Assembly: GCF_022539505.1 (NCBI RefSeq)
Contig: NC_061513.1
Location: 174,808,017-174,872,016 of the forward strand
Direction of reading: 5' to 3'
DNA length: 64,000 nucleotides
Origin: Lolium rigidum
Taxonomy: Eukaryota; Streptophyta; Magnoliopsida; Poales; Poaceae
In this document: positions 22,054-34,329 of the stretch, in pieces
Layout: every line of letters starts with the position of its first letter
How positions within the stretch are numbered: the first letter of the stretch is position 1
Program-made: the position numbers and the translations under genes
Notes under the pieces: model-generated
What the model saw: only the letters and a program-made list of their open reading frames with translations
What the model was told of the DNA's origin: nothing
Database searches by the model: none

Positions 22054-23103
22054 TGTTGAAATATTGGGCCCACTTTTAGTGGCCCAAATTAGATTTCAGT
22101 TTTTCCTATAAATCTCAAAGCCCACATAGTGGCAGCCTTGTGAGTTTGAGCCCAAGTTGGTGGCAGCTCACTAGGGAGTGGCAAGAGGTGGGAAGTTTAG
22201 TCCCACATGGAAAGTTGGGAGGAAGTTAGACCACCTTATAAGGTGGGTTGTTCCACCACTAGTAAGTGAGTGAGAATAGGAGTGCTACACGCGCGCTCCT
22301 CCTCCTCCTCGCTAGTCTCGACACGACACGTCACGTCACGTCACGACGCGCGCCGCGCTCGTGGTGAGTGGATTGAGCCTCGAGCCGAGACTTTCCTTAC
22401 TTTTTGCAGCTCAGGAAAACGAACAGAGTCCTAGACGGACGCGTCGCGATTAGTCGGTTCGGGTCGCTCCCGGATCGTGGGCTATCCGTAACCGACTCGA
22501 AACGTTCGTGCGACGTGGGCGTGGCCCACGTTGCCTAGGGTTTCCCGAGCCTATATAATCTCCTGCCCGGCTACCGCAGAAACACATCCAATACACGAGT
22601 TAGGGTTTCCACCTCTCTCTGCTTGAGCCGCCATCATAGCCTACTCCATCCCGCGAGCCGACGTGCATCGACGAACGGGAGAGCAGGTCTCCGGAACCGC
22701 TCGTCCTTGCGATCTTGTACGGGAGAGGGCGAATTAGGTTTTTGGGAAGCGCTGCGCGCGGCTCGCTCAAGCTCTTCATCACGGGTCGCCTTCCGTCCAA
22801 GTCGGGCGGTGCTGCCTACCGTCGTCTTCAACGCCGTCTACTTCGACCCGTCGTCAACAACGTTGTCATCAACAACGTTACTGCTGCGACATCGTCTGCT
22901 ACACCTCCACAGCTACCACCACCAAGATCGGTACGTGCGACATATCTCGATCTGTTTAGCGATGGATGCTTTACCGTTTGCGCTCGTTGCTACTCATGTT
23001 GATTAATGCATCTAGTATGTTTGAGTTTCACATGTTAGTAGTTGCTGCCATCATGTTTTATATTCTGGAATTAATCATGGAAATTGTGCCTAATTATCCA
23101 ACA
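22054..23103 (+). repeat. Left LTR of the copia element
   Basis: 1050 bp, TG...CA ends. Includes a short (ACGTC)-rich stretch near 22320 and 'ctatataatctcctg' at about 22551, a probable TATA box. Confidence 0.92.
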
Positions 23104-23142
23104 ATCCAAAAACCTAATTGTAGGCAATTTCCTGAGTTAACA

Positions 23143-26100
23143 ATGGCTGGTTTTTCCGATGCACTGAGGCCGGATAAGTTTACCGGTGTGCACTTTAAGA
23201 GGTGGCGAGTATAAGGCCATGCTCGGCTTACTCATCCGAAAGTGTTCGAAGTTACCGATGGTTTACCCGAAGGAACTATATCTCGACCAAGATCGGAACA
23301 AGTTCAAGGAAAACAATACTCTCTTCGTCGGATGCGTTCTAAGTATTCTTGTCGATTGTCCGTGTGATGTGTACATGCACTTAACGGATGGTAAAGAGCT
23401 CCGGGATGCACTCGAATGCTAAGTTCGGTGCAACCGATGCGAAGCGATGAACTCGTACATCATGGAGAGCTTCCATGACATCGGGATGGTTAACAACCGT
23501 TACGTAGTCGAACAAGCTCATGAGATACGAGTGCATTGCGAAAGAGCTTGAACTCCTTAAGTGTGCCTTACCCGACAAGTTTGTGGCTGGATACATCATC
23601 GCTAAGTTGCCCCCTTCATGGAGGAACTTTGCCACAACTCTCAAACACAAGAGACAGGAGATATCGCTTGAAAATCTGATAGCATCTCTTGATGTTGAGG
23701 AGAAAGCTCGGGCTAAGGATAATACCGAGAAAGGAGAGGGTCGAGTCTAGCGCCAACATGGTGCGAAGAAACCCTACAGCAAGAACAAAGGGAATAACAA
23801 GCCCTCCTTCAATAAGCGTATGAAGACTACAGCCTTCAAGAAGAAGAAGATGATAAACAAAGCGGATCCGAGCCGCTTTACGTGTGGAGAGACTGGCCAC
23901 TTTTCTAAGGACTCGTCCGAGAGAGGGCAGACCGCAAGAAAAAGGCGAGGCAAGTCAACACGGTGACCGCTAGCAATGCTGATGGGTACGGTAATCTCTT
24001 TACTCGTTCTTTCGGTATTTCAATCTCCATGTTGGTGGATTGATACAGAGTGCTAATGTTCATGTGTGTGCTGACATATCCATGTTCACTTCTTACCGGG
24101 TCGCCCGGGATTCTTCCGTCTTGATGGGGAATGGGTCACATGCTTCGTTCGTGGTGTTGGCACGGTAGATCCGAAGTTCACTTCGGGAAGATCGTGCGAG
24201 TCGAGGAACGTGCAGCATGTCCCTACTATGAACAAGAATCTCGTTAGCGGCTCCCTTCTATGCAGAGATGGGTTTAAGGTTGTTTTAGAGTCGAATAAAG
24301 TAGTTGTTTCCAAGTTTGGACAATTTATTGGTAAAGGCTATGAGTGCGGAGGCTTGTTCCGCTTTTCGCTTTCTGATTTCAGTAATAAGTCTGTGAACCA
24401 TATTTGTGGCAATGTTAGTGATGATACCAGTGTTTGGCATTCTCGTTTATGTCACATTAATTTTGGTTTAATGTCTTGGCTATCCAGTTTAAGTTTAATT
24501 CCGAATTTCACCATTGCCAAAGGTTCTAAGTGCCATAGTTGTGTGCAATCAAAGCAACCTCGGAAGCCTCACAAGGCGGCCGAGGAGAGAAACTTGGCAC
24601 CTCTAGAACTCATAAATTCCGATCTATGCGAGATGAATGGTGTGTTGACAAAAGGTGGAAAGAGATATTTCATGACATTGATTGATGATGCGACTAGATT
24701 TTGCTATGTTTATTTGTTGCGAACTAAAGATGAAGCTTTAGACTACTTTAAAATTTATAAGGCCGAAGTTGAAAATCAACTAGAGAGAAAGATCAAGCGT
24801 CTTAGGTCGGATCGTGGTGGCGAGTATTTTCCTAAAATCTTTGATGAATTCCGTGAGGAACATGGTATTATTCATGAGAGGACGCCTCCCTATTCGCCCC
24901 AATCAAACGGGGTTGCCGAGAGGAAAAACCGCACGCCGACCGACTTGGTGAATTCCATGTTAGCCACTGCTGGTTTATCAAAGGCATGGTGGGGGAGGCT
25001 TTGTTGACTTCATGTCATGTCCTGAATAGAGTTCCTAACAAGAATAAAGATAAAACCCCTTACGAGGAGTGGTACTGGGAGAAAACCATCACTTTCGTAT
25101 TTGCGCACATGGGGATGTTTGGCGAAAGTCAATATTCCAATTACTAAGAAGCGCAAACTCGGACCAAAGACAAGTGGATTGTATCTTTCTAGGTTATGCT
25201 CCGCAGAGTGTAGGCTATAGATTTTTAGTAGTTCAATCGAAGTACACGATATGCATGTTGATACTATTATGGAATCTCGTGATGCAACATTCTTTGAGAA
25301 TATGTTTCCTATGAAAGATATGCATAGCATTGCTAGAATTTCTACTGAGATAGTTCCTGAATCTAGTACATCTAATGAGTATTTTGAACAATCACATGAG
25401 ATTGTTATTGAGAAGGATGACAATGAAGCTCCTAAACGGAGCAAGAGACGGAGGATTGAAAAATCCTTTGGTGATGATTTCATTGTGTACCTCGTGGATG
25501 ATACTCCCACGTCCATTGCAGAGGCATATGCATCTCTAGATGCAGATGACTGGAAAGAAGCTGTCCATAATGAGATGGACTCGATTCTTTCTAATGGAAC
25601 TTGGGAGTTGTCGAACGACCCCACGGATGCAAGCCTCGTAGGCTGCAAATGGGTGTTCAAGAAGAAGCTAAGACCCGATGGTACTATTGAAAAGTACAAG
25701 GCGCGGCTTGTAGCGAAAGGCTACACACGAGAGAAGGCGAAGATTACTTCGACACCTATTCACCTGTCGCTAGACTTACCACCATTCGAGTACTACTATC
25801 CATGGCTGCCTCCTATGGTCTTATCGTTCATCAAATGGACGTAAAGACAGCCTTTCCTTAATGGAGAGTTGGAAGAGGAAATCTATATGGATCAGCCTCG
25901 ATGGGTTTGTAGTAAAAGGTGCAGAGAGAAAGGTGTGCAAGTTGCTGAAATCTTTATATGGCCTCGAAACAAGCACCTAAGCAATGGCATGAGAAGTTTG
26001 ACGAACTTTGACTTCGTAGGCTTTGTTGTCAATGAGGCCGACAAGTGCGTTTACTATCGCCATGGTGGGGGCGAAGGTGTTATACTATGTTTGTATGTGG

Positions 26101-27002
26101 ATGATATTCTGATCTTTGGTACAAACATGAAAGTAATACACGAGGTCAAGTCTTTCTTGTCAAAGAGCTTTGATATGAAAGATCCGGGAGAAGCCGATGT
26201 GATTACGAACATCAAGCCGATTAAGAACGAGAGTGGGATTACTCTAACGCAATCCCATTATGTTGAGAAGATCTTGAGCCGGTTCGGCTATATTGATAGC
26301 AAGCCTTCTTCAACACCTTATGATCCCAGTGTGACACTACGCAAGAACCGGAGGATTGCCATAGATCAATTGAGATATTCTTAGATCGTTGGCTCACTCA
26401 TGTACTTAGCGAGCGCGACTAGACCCGACATCTCTTTTGCTGTTAGCAAGTTGAGTAGATTCATGTCAAACCCGGTACTCGATCATTGGCATGCACTTGA
26501 TAGGGTCATGCGCTACCTATGTGGTACAATGAGTTATGGGATTCACTATTCGAGGGCACCCAACTGTGCTTGAAGGATATAGTGATTCGAATTGGATCTC
26601 AGATGTAGCTGATCTGTACGCCACAAGTGGGTATGTATTTACCTTTGGAGGTGGCGCAGTGTCATGGAGATCTTGCAAGCAAACCATATTGACGAGGTCA
26701 ACTATGGAAGCAGAACTTATCGCCTTAGACACAACCACCGTTGAATCGGAATGGTTGCGTGAGCTCTTGATGGACTTGCCTCGTGGTTGAAAAACCTCGT
26801 TCCGGCAATCCTTTTGAATTGTGACAATCAAACCGTAATTGTCAAAGTGAACAATTCTAAGGATAACGCGAAGTCATCAAGACACGTCAAGAGACGTTTG
26901 AAGTCTGTCGAGAAATTGCGAAACTCCGGAGTAATAACCGTTACATATATTCAAACGAGACAAAAACTCGGCAGATCCCTTTACAAAGGGACTATCACGT
27001 AA
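23143..27002 (+). pseudogene. Copia gag-pol polyprotein, many frameshifts and stops
   Basis: Gag starts MAGFSDALRPDKFTGVHFKR at 23143. A zinc knuckle near 23880 is damaged (CGETGHFSKDSS, last Cys lost). Integrase (24440-25005) keeps the HH-CC region (HSRLCHINFG, CHSCVQSKQ) and the core (LINSDLC, DDATRFCYVYLL, SDRGGEYF). Reverse transcriptase begins at about 25545 (NEMDSILSNGTWEL, KWVFKKKLRPDGTIEKYKAR) and keeps YVDDILIFG at about 26092. RNase H follows at 26570-26790 ([20 protein letters not shown]). At least half a dozen frame changes or stops separate these pieces, so no functional polyprotein remains. Confidence 0.92.
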
Positions 27003-27604
27003 TGTGATAGAAAGTGCATCGAGGGAGATGGGTTTGAGACCCGTTGATGTTACGCCATAGTGGTAACCCAACCTTTGTGATCGGAGATCCCGTGAATTAG
27101 GACCCGGGAAGAACAAACTAGTGGTTTAATTGAGGAGAGTATTATGTAACCCTCTCTATGTGAAGATGCACAACTCTCGGTTGCTGTAAGGCGAGGTTGG
27201 CAACAAGCCTTAATGTGTTTATGTTGGCTATTTTAGCAAAGATGCTCGTCCTACAGAGCATTCTTGAAATAACACACCTATATAAGTCCGATTGTTAAAC
27301 GTCACAATCTATGAGATTTGGGTGATCTCTAGTAAACTCATGAAGAGACCATGAAGTATGACGCATATGCTTCACCCGCGGGGTAGGCTACTGGCAGCCA
27401 TGTACCGGTCATGACTTTGAGTGAAACCCTGTTCACGCAAAACTTGCAATTCAAGGCTTGGGCAATTGTTCAAGTGTGAGTGGATGTAGCTTAAGGTTCT
27501 AAGCGGAAGTTCAACTTAACGAGTCTCCGCTGAAACACTCGGTATATAAATAAGCAGCGAGTATTGGTAAATCTCTAAATGGGATTTGAGATCCGGTGGG
27601 GGAT

Positions 27605-28656
27605 TGTTGAAATATTGGGCCCACTTTTAGTGGCCCAAATTAGATTTCAGTTTTTCCTATAAATCTCAAAGCCCACATAGTGGCAGCCTTGTGAGTTTGA
27701 GCCCAAGTTGGTGGCAGCTCACTAGGGAGTGGCAAGAGGTGGGAAGTTTAGTCCCACATGGAAAATTGGGAGGAAGTTAGACCACCTTATAAGGTGGGTT
27801 GTTCCACCACTAGTAAGTGAGTGAGAATAGGAGTGCTACACGCGCGCTCCTCCTCCTCCTCCTCGCTCGCTCGTCTCGTCTCGACTCGACACGTCACGTC
27901 CCGACGCGCGCCGCGCTCGTGGTGAGTGGATTGAGCCTCGAGCCGAGACTTTCCTTACTTTTTGCAGCTCAGGAAAACGAACAGAGTCCTAGACGGACGC
28001 GTCGCAGTTAGTCGGTTCGGGTCGCTCCCGGATCGTGGGCTATCCGTAACCGACTCGAAACGTTCGTGCGACGTGGGCGTGGCCCACGTTGCCTAGGGTT
28101 TCCCGAGCCTATATAATCTCCTGCCCGGCTACCGCGAAACACATCCAATACACGAGTTAGGGTTTCCACCTCTCTCGCTTGAGCCGCCATCATAGCCTAC
28201 TCCATCCCGCGAGCCGACGTGCATCGACGAACGGGAGAGCAGGTCTCCGGAACCGCTCGTCCTTGCGATCCTGTACGGGAGAGGGCGAATTAGGTTTTTG
28301 GGAAGCGCTCTGCGTGACTGCTCAAACTCTTCATCACGGGTCGCCTTCCGTCCAAGTCGGGCGGTGCTGCCTACCGTCGTCTTCAACGCCGTCTACTTCG
28401 GCCCGTCGTCAACAACGTTGTCATCAACAACGTTACTGCTGCGACATCGTCTGCTACACCTCCACAGCTACCACCACCAGATCGGTACGTGCGACATATC
28501 TCGATCTGTTTAGCGATGGATGCTTTACCGTTTGCGCTGCTGCTACTCATGTTGATTAATGCATCTAGTATGTTTGAGTTTCACATGTTAGTAGTTGCTG
28601 CCATCATGTTTTATATTCTGGAATTAATCATGGAAATTGTGCCTAATTATCCAACA
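27605..28656 (+). repeat. Right LTR of the copia element
   Basis: 1052 bp, near-identical to the left LTR. Small differences include extra CTC/CTCG units near 27860. Confidence 0.92.
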
Positions 28657-28661
28657 ACATT

Positions 28662-29972
28662 CACATGTTGCTCTCGTTAATACTTGAAATTTCATAGAGA
28701 TTTTAAACGTCGGATTATCTAGCTTGAAAAAAGGGTGTCCTATGTCGTCGTGTTTGTCAATACCATACTTATCCATTTTGTTCGGATGTCAATAACTCTG
28801 ATCACTCCTATTCCTCTTAGTCCGCTTTTGTTCATCTGATTTATTTGGATTCGATCGTCCTCCTTCATTTCCCATAGGCTTGACTTGATAAAAAAAGTTG
28901 AAGAAGGGGAGGAGTAGGAGATAGCCGGCAGCAGCTTGAAGGTCAGTGGGGCCGGCAACCGGCAGGTGGCCACAATTTGATTCCCCGAAGTGGCATTTTG
29001 CAGCCATTAGCTAATACGGCAGTACAACTAAGGCAGCAAGCGGCAACGGGCCTTTCTTTCATGCTCCAAGTGCTTTTATTTCAGTTTAATTTTGTGTCTA
29101 AATCTTGTAGTACTGTCATGTGTTTCGGTTTGTCTAACATGTCAAAGTGCATGTGTTACTATAAAAAGGGACATAAGAGAATCATGTTGAGTACCCTGTC
29201 TTATAATTTTTCGTATTAGCCAGAGTACTACGTACACACGTTTTGCAAATGGATCACACGTCCCCTTAAATCACAGACGCCACCTAGCAAGAGTACGCAG
29301 AGAATTAAATGTTTTACACAACTTACATGACACCATGATGAGATGAAACCACATCCAGCGATCCATACATCTGCTCGATCATTGGTGATCGTCATCGGCA
29401 AGTCGCACTAGCACATGAGATCAACGCCGATTGGATGGCTCTCTAGCGCGGTGGAATGAGGGTAAAATCGAAAATAATAAATAACTCACCATCATCACCT
29501 ATTGCAATTTTATAGTAGAGATAGTTCTCTTTTCTCTCTTGCTCGTGAAAAAATGAACAAGACAATCACCGAGCATGTAAGCTGCAGGTGCATATATGTG
29601 TAAGCTGAATTCAAGAGATTCTCGGAAACAAAACTAAACACAATAGTAGGAAATAAACAGCTGAACGCGTACGTGTATATTATAATAGGAGATCAGAATA
29701 TTCCCATAGTATCTCTCATTACATAGTGCATACACATATATAGACACAGATCGGATTTGGTAACATATATACCTGTATACGATCTATATACCCAGCTTAC
29801 AGCTGCTGGATTACTCTTCTGTTCATCTATATATAGAGTACTCTTATAGAATAATCTATATCCTTGTGTGGCAAACCATGCATACTCGCTCTACGTATAC
29901 TTTGAGCTATATACCTCGCGACATTCTACTTAAATATATGTGCGTACGTATGATCGTGGCCGCGTATACCCA
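28662..29972. other. Intergenic DNA downstream of G2
   Basis: No conserved coding region on either strand. The part nearest 29972 would hold the 3' UTR and polyadenylation signals of G2. Confidence 0.5.
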
Positions 29973-31045
29973 TCAGTTGTTGGTGTTGCCGTTCCTGGTG
30001 TCGTTGGTTGCCTGCTCTGGCCGGCACCCCCCGGGACGGGCACACGGAAGACTTACGTGGCCGTGGGAACCTTCAGCTTCCGGCGCTTTTTTGGCCGCTG
30101 GCGGGCACGGCGGCTCCTGCTTCGGTGGGGGCTTCGGCTTCGGGGGGCACCGCTTCGGGCACGGCGGGTTCCGCGGAGGGGTTGGCTTCGGCGGACTGGG
30201 CGTTGGCGTTGGCGTTGGCTTTGGCGGCGTAGGGGTCGGCGTCGGCGTGGGCTTTGGCGGCGTCGGTGGCTTCGGCTTTGGCGGCGTGGGCTTCGGCTTC
30301 GGCTTCGGTTTAGGTGGACCCGGTTTGGGCCCGGGGTGGTTGTGGAAGCATTTGTGCCCGCATGCTTTGAAGCAATCCCCCTGTTTATCTGTGAATCAAA
30401 GCCAGAGTGATGCCGGTTATACGTACGAGTAAGCAAGTAAGACGAATGCATGCTGCTTCTTCGAAGAGTGAAGTGATACGTACATGGCGGCAGCTTGAGG
30501 CAGGTCTCTGCGATGCACATCTTGTAGCACACCGGCGGCAGGTCCTTGTAGCAGTCCACGATGCACTTCTTCTTGCACGTGAAGTAGTCCTTGCCGCCGT
30601 CGCTGCTGTGGCTATTGTCGTCGTCATCGTCGTCTTCATCTTCGTCCTCATCGTCGTCGTCCTTCTTATCGTCCTTGTCGTCATCCTTGTCCTTGTCTTT
30701 ATCCTTGTCCTTGTCGTTGTCATCGTCATCCTCGTCCTCGTCCTCGTCATCACCCTTGTCGTCATAGCTGTCGGAGACGTTGGCGACAGCACCATCGGTA
30801 GAGTGGGCGGTGCCTGTGGCGGCCGCTGCACCGTCGTCGACGGCTATGTGGGCGGCAGGTTCGGTACGGTTGGCGGAGCGGAGAGGGGCGTTGGGGTAGC
30901 TGTCGCACTTGTCCATGCAGGTTGAGTAGCACTGCCAGCACCCTGCTTCCTTTTTGGCTTGCGGGTCGTCCGCCCCCGCCGTGGCGAAGAGCGCCGCCAC
31001 GGCCAGGAGGACGGCGATCTTGGCCGCCGCCGCCATGGAGACCAT
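29973..31045 (-). CDS. Thionin-like secreted protein with acidic spacer and Pro-rich tail (G2), two exons
   Basis: Exon 1 is 31045-30484 and exon 2 is 30388-29973, with a 95-bp GT-AG intron of phase 1. The exons sum to 978 nt, giving 325 residues. Residues 1-25 form a signal peptide (IAVLLAVAALFATAGA). Cysteine modules lie at C39/43/47, C157/161/165, C173/177/182 and, in exon 2, CFKACGHKC. Between modules 1 and 2 is a spacer of about 110 residues. It has two N-glycosylation sequons (N59, N89) and then about 50 residues made almost only of Asp, Glu and Lys (about 94-143). After module 4 comes a (K/T)P-rich, extensin-like tail with a few more cysteines. The last 27 codons follow a strong alternative donor (GTAAGT at 30056) and are less sure. 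The family is thionin-like; the acidic spacer could bind cations or basic partners in the cell wall (inference). Confidence 0.75.
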
Positions 31046-31123
31046 GATTTCCCCGATGAGGGTGTGTGTGTGGAGATGGAGATCGATCGATGGAGTGTGG
31101 CTGGCTTTGCAGAAGAATGGCGG

Positions 31124-31131
31124 TATATATA
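31124..31131 (-). promoter_or_regulatory. TATA box of G2
   Basis: On the minus strand CTATATATACC stands about 80 bp upstream of the G2 start codon, a normal plant spacing. No other TATA-like motif lies between it and the ATG. Confidence 0.65.
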
Positions 31132-31309
31132 GGGCGCGTACCTATGTTATGTTCTCGCTAGCCAGCTGCGGTTCGCTACCAGTGTCGTCGTCATGCACGC
31201 AGATCGAGTGCACGAGACAGTGTGAACAGAATCGGTTGGAGCTAGGCCTGGAGATGCAGCATGCTTCCGGCAACGATGTACCTCCATGCTTAATTTGCTC
31301 GCGTTAGTT

Positions 31310-33848
31310 TCGCATGCGTCGCGCATGAATCCTTTTTTTTTCGATCGCCAGCTTAATTATTAAGTTCGTGTGCGGCTTGAACTGCTCGAACAAATCTGTT
31401 AACTTGCCGTAGACAAAAGACAGATACATCATCAGCCTCGATAGGAGGATCTCCGTTACAGTTTTGCCTAGCTATGTATAAAAAGAACGTACGTTCTACT
31501 CATTAGTAGTCTGGTATTCAATTTATTATTTGGTAGTAATACTGTACGACGATCAACGAACCTTCATTCTCTCAACAGTTCATATGCTCATCTCTAAAGA
31601 ACATGGCTACCAAAATCTTTTACTACTCCTTTAGCAAGGAAAGTCGTGTAGATCCACTACTTTTTTTTTTGAAAAAGAGATCCACTACTTCTTTAGCAAA
31701 ACGTTCATACTTGCTTCTCGGATCCATTAAATTTCCAAAGCACTGATTAGACTTCAGTATGTTGCTTGTTTTTTAACATCTTCAGTATGTAACTTTGCTT
31801 GGCCATTCTCATATGATCCAAGCATAATTCCCAAACAGGATAAGGCCTCTTTAAAACTACACTTTTGCTAGGGAAATTTGGAGAGAAAATAAAGGAATTC
31901 CTAGGAGGGGTGATTGCAAAGAGACGAAGCATACTAAATTGCACATTTGAGAGCCAGATTTGCACGATTAACTATGCATAAACTTTAGGAAATTTCTAAA
32001 GAGCGAACATTCGATTTTTAAAACATAGAGTGAAGGAGTTTTCAACTGTTGGATTTTAGAAGCAATGATGGATGACAACTGTCGGGATCTCACATTGTAA
32101 GGATCTCACATTGTTAACTGATCCTCTTCGCAAAATATTCGTTCAATATTGGCGTCCAAAATAAAGTGCATGTTAAGTTACAATTCGAGGCTAAAAAGTG
32201 CACAAATAAGAACCTACATGTTCGAAAATATTGGATAACTATACCTTCTATGTTTGACATTCATTAAGAGAGATATTTTGTCGATGCTACTCGAACATGT
32301 TTATCATGTTATGCAGAAAAAAACATTGTGCATATGCGGAATACTTGCAGTGACTAGTAAAATTGCAAGTGCAACAGAAGTAATCTTATGAATTTATTTG
32401 CCAATCTTTGCCACCTCATCCTTCTTGATTTTTTTACTCGGACGACCGTGAGTAACTAATGCAAACATGACATAAACATATTTCAAGCACAAGAAGTCTA
32501 TAATTTACATATACAATTATATGGATCATTGAGGTACATATAGTTTATGTATACAACTTTGTAGTTTATAAATTTGAAGAAAATTCGTAGGTTTTGATAT
32601 TCTTAATTATTTAAAATGACACCATTCAAATATATTCACAAAGTTCACAACACAGTCGATAACAAACTCTTTATACTAATATTTCAAATGAAAAATATAT
32701 AACTTTCATTGTACATAAAAATGTAAGGTCTATGCCTCTGTGGTTGGTTTACAAACAAATGTCACACGTGACTCTCTTTTATTAATTCGTCAGTATAACT
32801 AAACATTGGATAACTATACCTTCTATGTTTAACATTTTTTAAGAAACATGTTTAGTTTATGCTAGTTGGATGTGTTTTTTACGTCGAATAACGCTATATG
32901 CATCTGAAGTTCTGGATTACTTCTAGTGATATATGATCAATGACTTTCCTACACACTGAAACACGTGTAAACACATGCATTTTCATAAGGGGGAACCATA
33001 TAACACATTATATTAGTGGACGGAAGAAGTAATTAGGAAACATCTTGTGCGCCTCTTACGTCACACAAACAACCAACATGGTGGTGAAATTGGTCATTTG
33101 GAGTGGACGTAACGAGATCCATGTGAGTTGACACACATGCCACGAACACATCCTGAAACTGACATTGACTAGCATCTTTGCACATGATACTCAGAGTTTT
33201 AGAGGTACACTTTTTTCCGTACTTTTCTCTTTTATTAATCCATCTTGGGTAGTTGTACTTGATTTAAATATAACAACTATATGTTAATTGGCTATGGGAT
33301 TTTTTAAGTCAATGATCTAGGCAGTTGATGTAAGGACATTTAGATAAACACTTGTCAGGATGCCAATATTGAGTGAACGTTTTTCAGAGTGGATTGGTTA
33401 GGAGTTGCCATGTGGCATATGGACAATTGTCAATCACCGTTGCTTTTAAAATCTAATAGTTGGCAACTCGTTTGCATCATGTTCTTCGCATCTTATGATG
33501 TTCCTTTAGTTTTATGGGGGCATTTGTAAAGTTATACTTGCAAGTGTCAAAGATGACTATTTTTGTTACTAATACTGCAATTTATATAAGTTGAACTTGC
33601 TACAAAAGGAATTTGTGTTTCCAAACGACGCAAAACTAGATTGATTTATGTGATGGGAAGGATAGATATACTAATTCGGTGTACCCTTTGGTACAAAATT
33701 GAAAAACTCACAATGATGGAATATATTGTATTTGCTACTTCGTTGTACATCCCATTTTGTACTTAATCTATCTCTAAATTCTAGAAAAAAATCGCTTTCG
33801 AACTCTCGATGCCTGAGCTAAGCCTAGCTTGGCATCAACCATTCGGTA
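31310..33848. other. AT-rich intergenic DNA between G2 and G3
   Basis: No gene is seen. It contains a decayed direct repeat (32230-32355 and 32803-32930), listed separately. Confidence 0.5.
32230..32930. repeat. Pair of decayed direct repeats of about 125 bp
   Basis: TTGGATAACTATACCTTCTA recurs at about 32232 and 32805, followed in both by 'tgttt(g/a)acatt', 'aagaa/agaga', 'atgctag/atgctac' and a similar ending 'gcatctga/gcatatgcgg...ggattactt/gaatacttg'. Spacing is about 573 bp. It may be a repeat family pair or the rest of LTR-like ends. Confidence 0.6.
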
Positions 33849-34220
33849 TCACATGGCCGATATTGTGCTGCTCGCCCCCCTGCATCCCTCCGCTACATAG
33901 CTCTTTTGGCACGTGTCCCGGCACACCGCCATCATCTTGCTGTCCGGGTGGAGCTGGCCGCACATGGACAGGACGCACGAGTGCTCGCAATCTCCTCCGC
34001 TGCGAGACGTCGCCGCCGCCGCAGGGCGGCCGGAACATCTGTGGTAGCAGGAGAACTGGCAGAACCAGAACTCCTCCCGCGGCACGCACTGGTCGAAGCA
34101 CGCGTCGAAGCAGGGCCTGCCCACGCCGCCGCCGGCAGCGATCACCGCCGATCCAACGAGCAGCAAGATCGCCACGACACGTCGCATACCGCCGCCCGTG
34201 CTGATGTCCATTGCAACCAC
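33849..34220 (-). CDS. Thionin-like cysteine-rich secreted protein (G3), intronless
   Basis: One uninterrupted frame of 123 residues from ATG at 34220; in-frame Mets at residues 4 and 12 are alternative starts. A signal peptide is clear (VVAILLLVGSAVIAAGG, residues 15-31). Cysteines form modules C37/41/45, C54/58/62 and C78/82/87, then C100/104 with the last one displaced to C113, so module 4 has diverged. The wording PCFDACFDQC closely parallels DCFDYCFKNC in G1, and the spacing through the module 3-4 linker (L-x-x-DSK) is the same. G1 and G2 have a phase-1 intron exactly there; G3 has none. The acidic spacer and Pro-rich tail of G2 are absent. Probably a secreted apoplastic or defence peptide; this is inferred from family only. 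Confidence 0.75.
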   Translation of the reverse strand: MVAMDISTGGGMRRVVAILLLVGSAVIAAGGGVGRPCFDACFDQCVPREEFWFCQFSCYHRCSGRPAAAATSRSGGDCEHSCVLSMCGQLHPDSKMMAVCRDTCQKSYVAEGCRGASSTISAM

Positions 34221-34329
34221 GCTGAGATCGCAGAGACACGGCAGTCTGCAGGGATGGATTCGTCGACTGGGTTTTGCTTTGAGCGGACAGGGTCGCTGGT
34301 TTATGCAATCAGTGGCTGGGTAGCGCGCT

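Larger units (their letters stand above)
22054..28656 (+). mobile_element. Complete Ty1/copia LTR retrotransposon, coding region broken
   Basis: Two LTRs of about 1.05 kb (22054-23103, 27605-28656) start TGTTGAAATATTGGGCCC and end in CCAACA. They are flanked by the 5-bp target duplication ACATT (22049-22053 and 28657-28661). A polypurine tract, GGTGGGGGA, precedes the right LTR. The order gag, integrase, reverse transcriptase, RNase H is that of Ty1/copia. No normal initiator-Met primer site follows the left LTR; gag starts only 40 bp after it, so this stretch seems deleted. The LTRs differ mainly by a few small indels. Confidence 0.93.

Noticed and set aside
29866..30432. Plus-strand Gly/Phe-rich frame resembling a glycine-rich protein
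   Set aside because: It is the antisense of the Pro-rich exon 2 of G2, which has matching splice sites and phase with exon 1 on the minus strand.
30407..30925. Plus-strand 172-codon frame rich in Val/Ile/Leu
   Set aside because: It is the exact antisense of the Asp/Glu/Lys spacer and cysteine modules of G2; hydrophobicity is only the reverse reading of GAC/GAT/GAG codons.
32980..33035. Possible Stowaway end ('gtggacggaagaagta')
   Set aside because: Only one poorly matching end and no inverted partner nearby.
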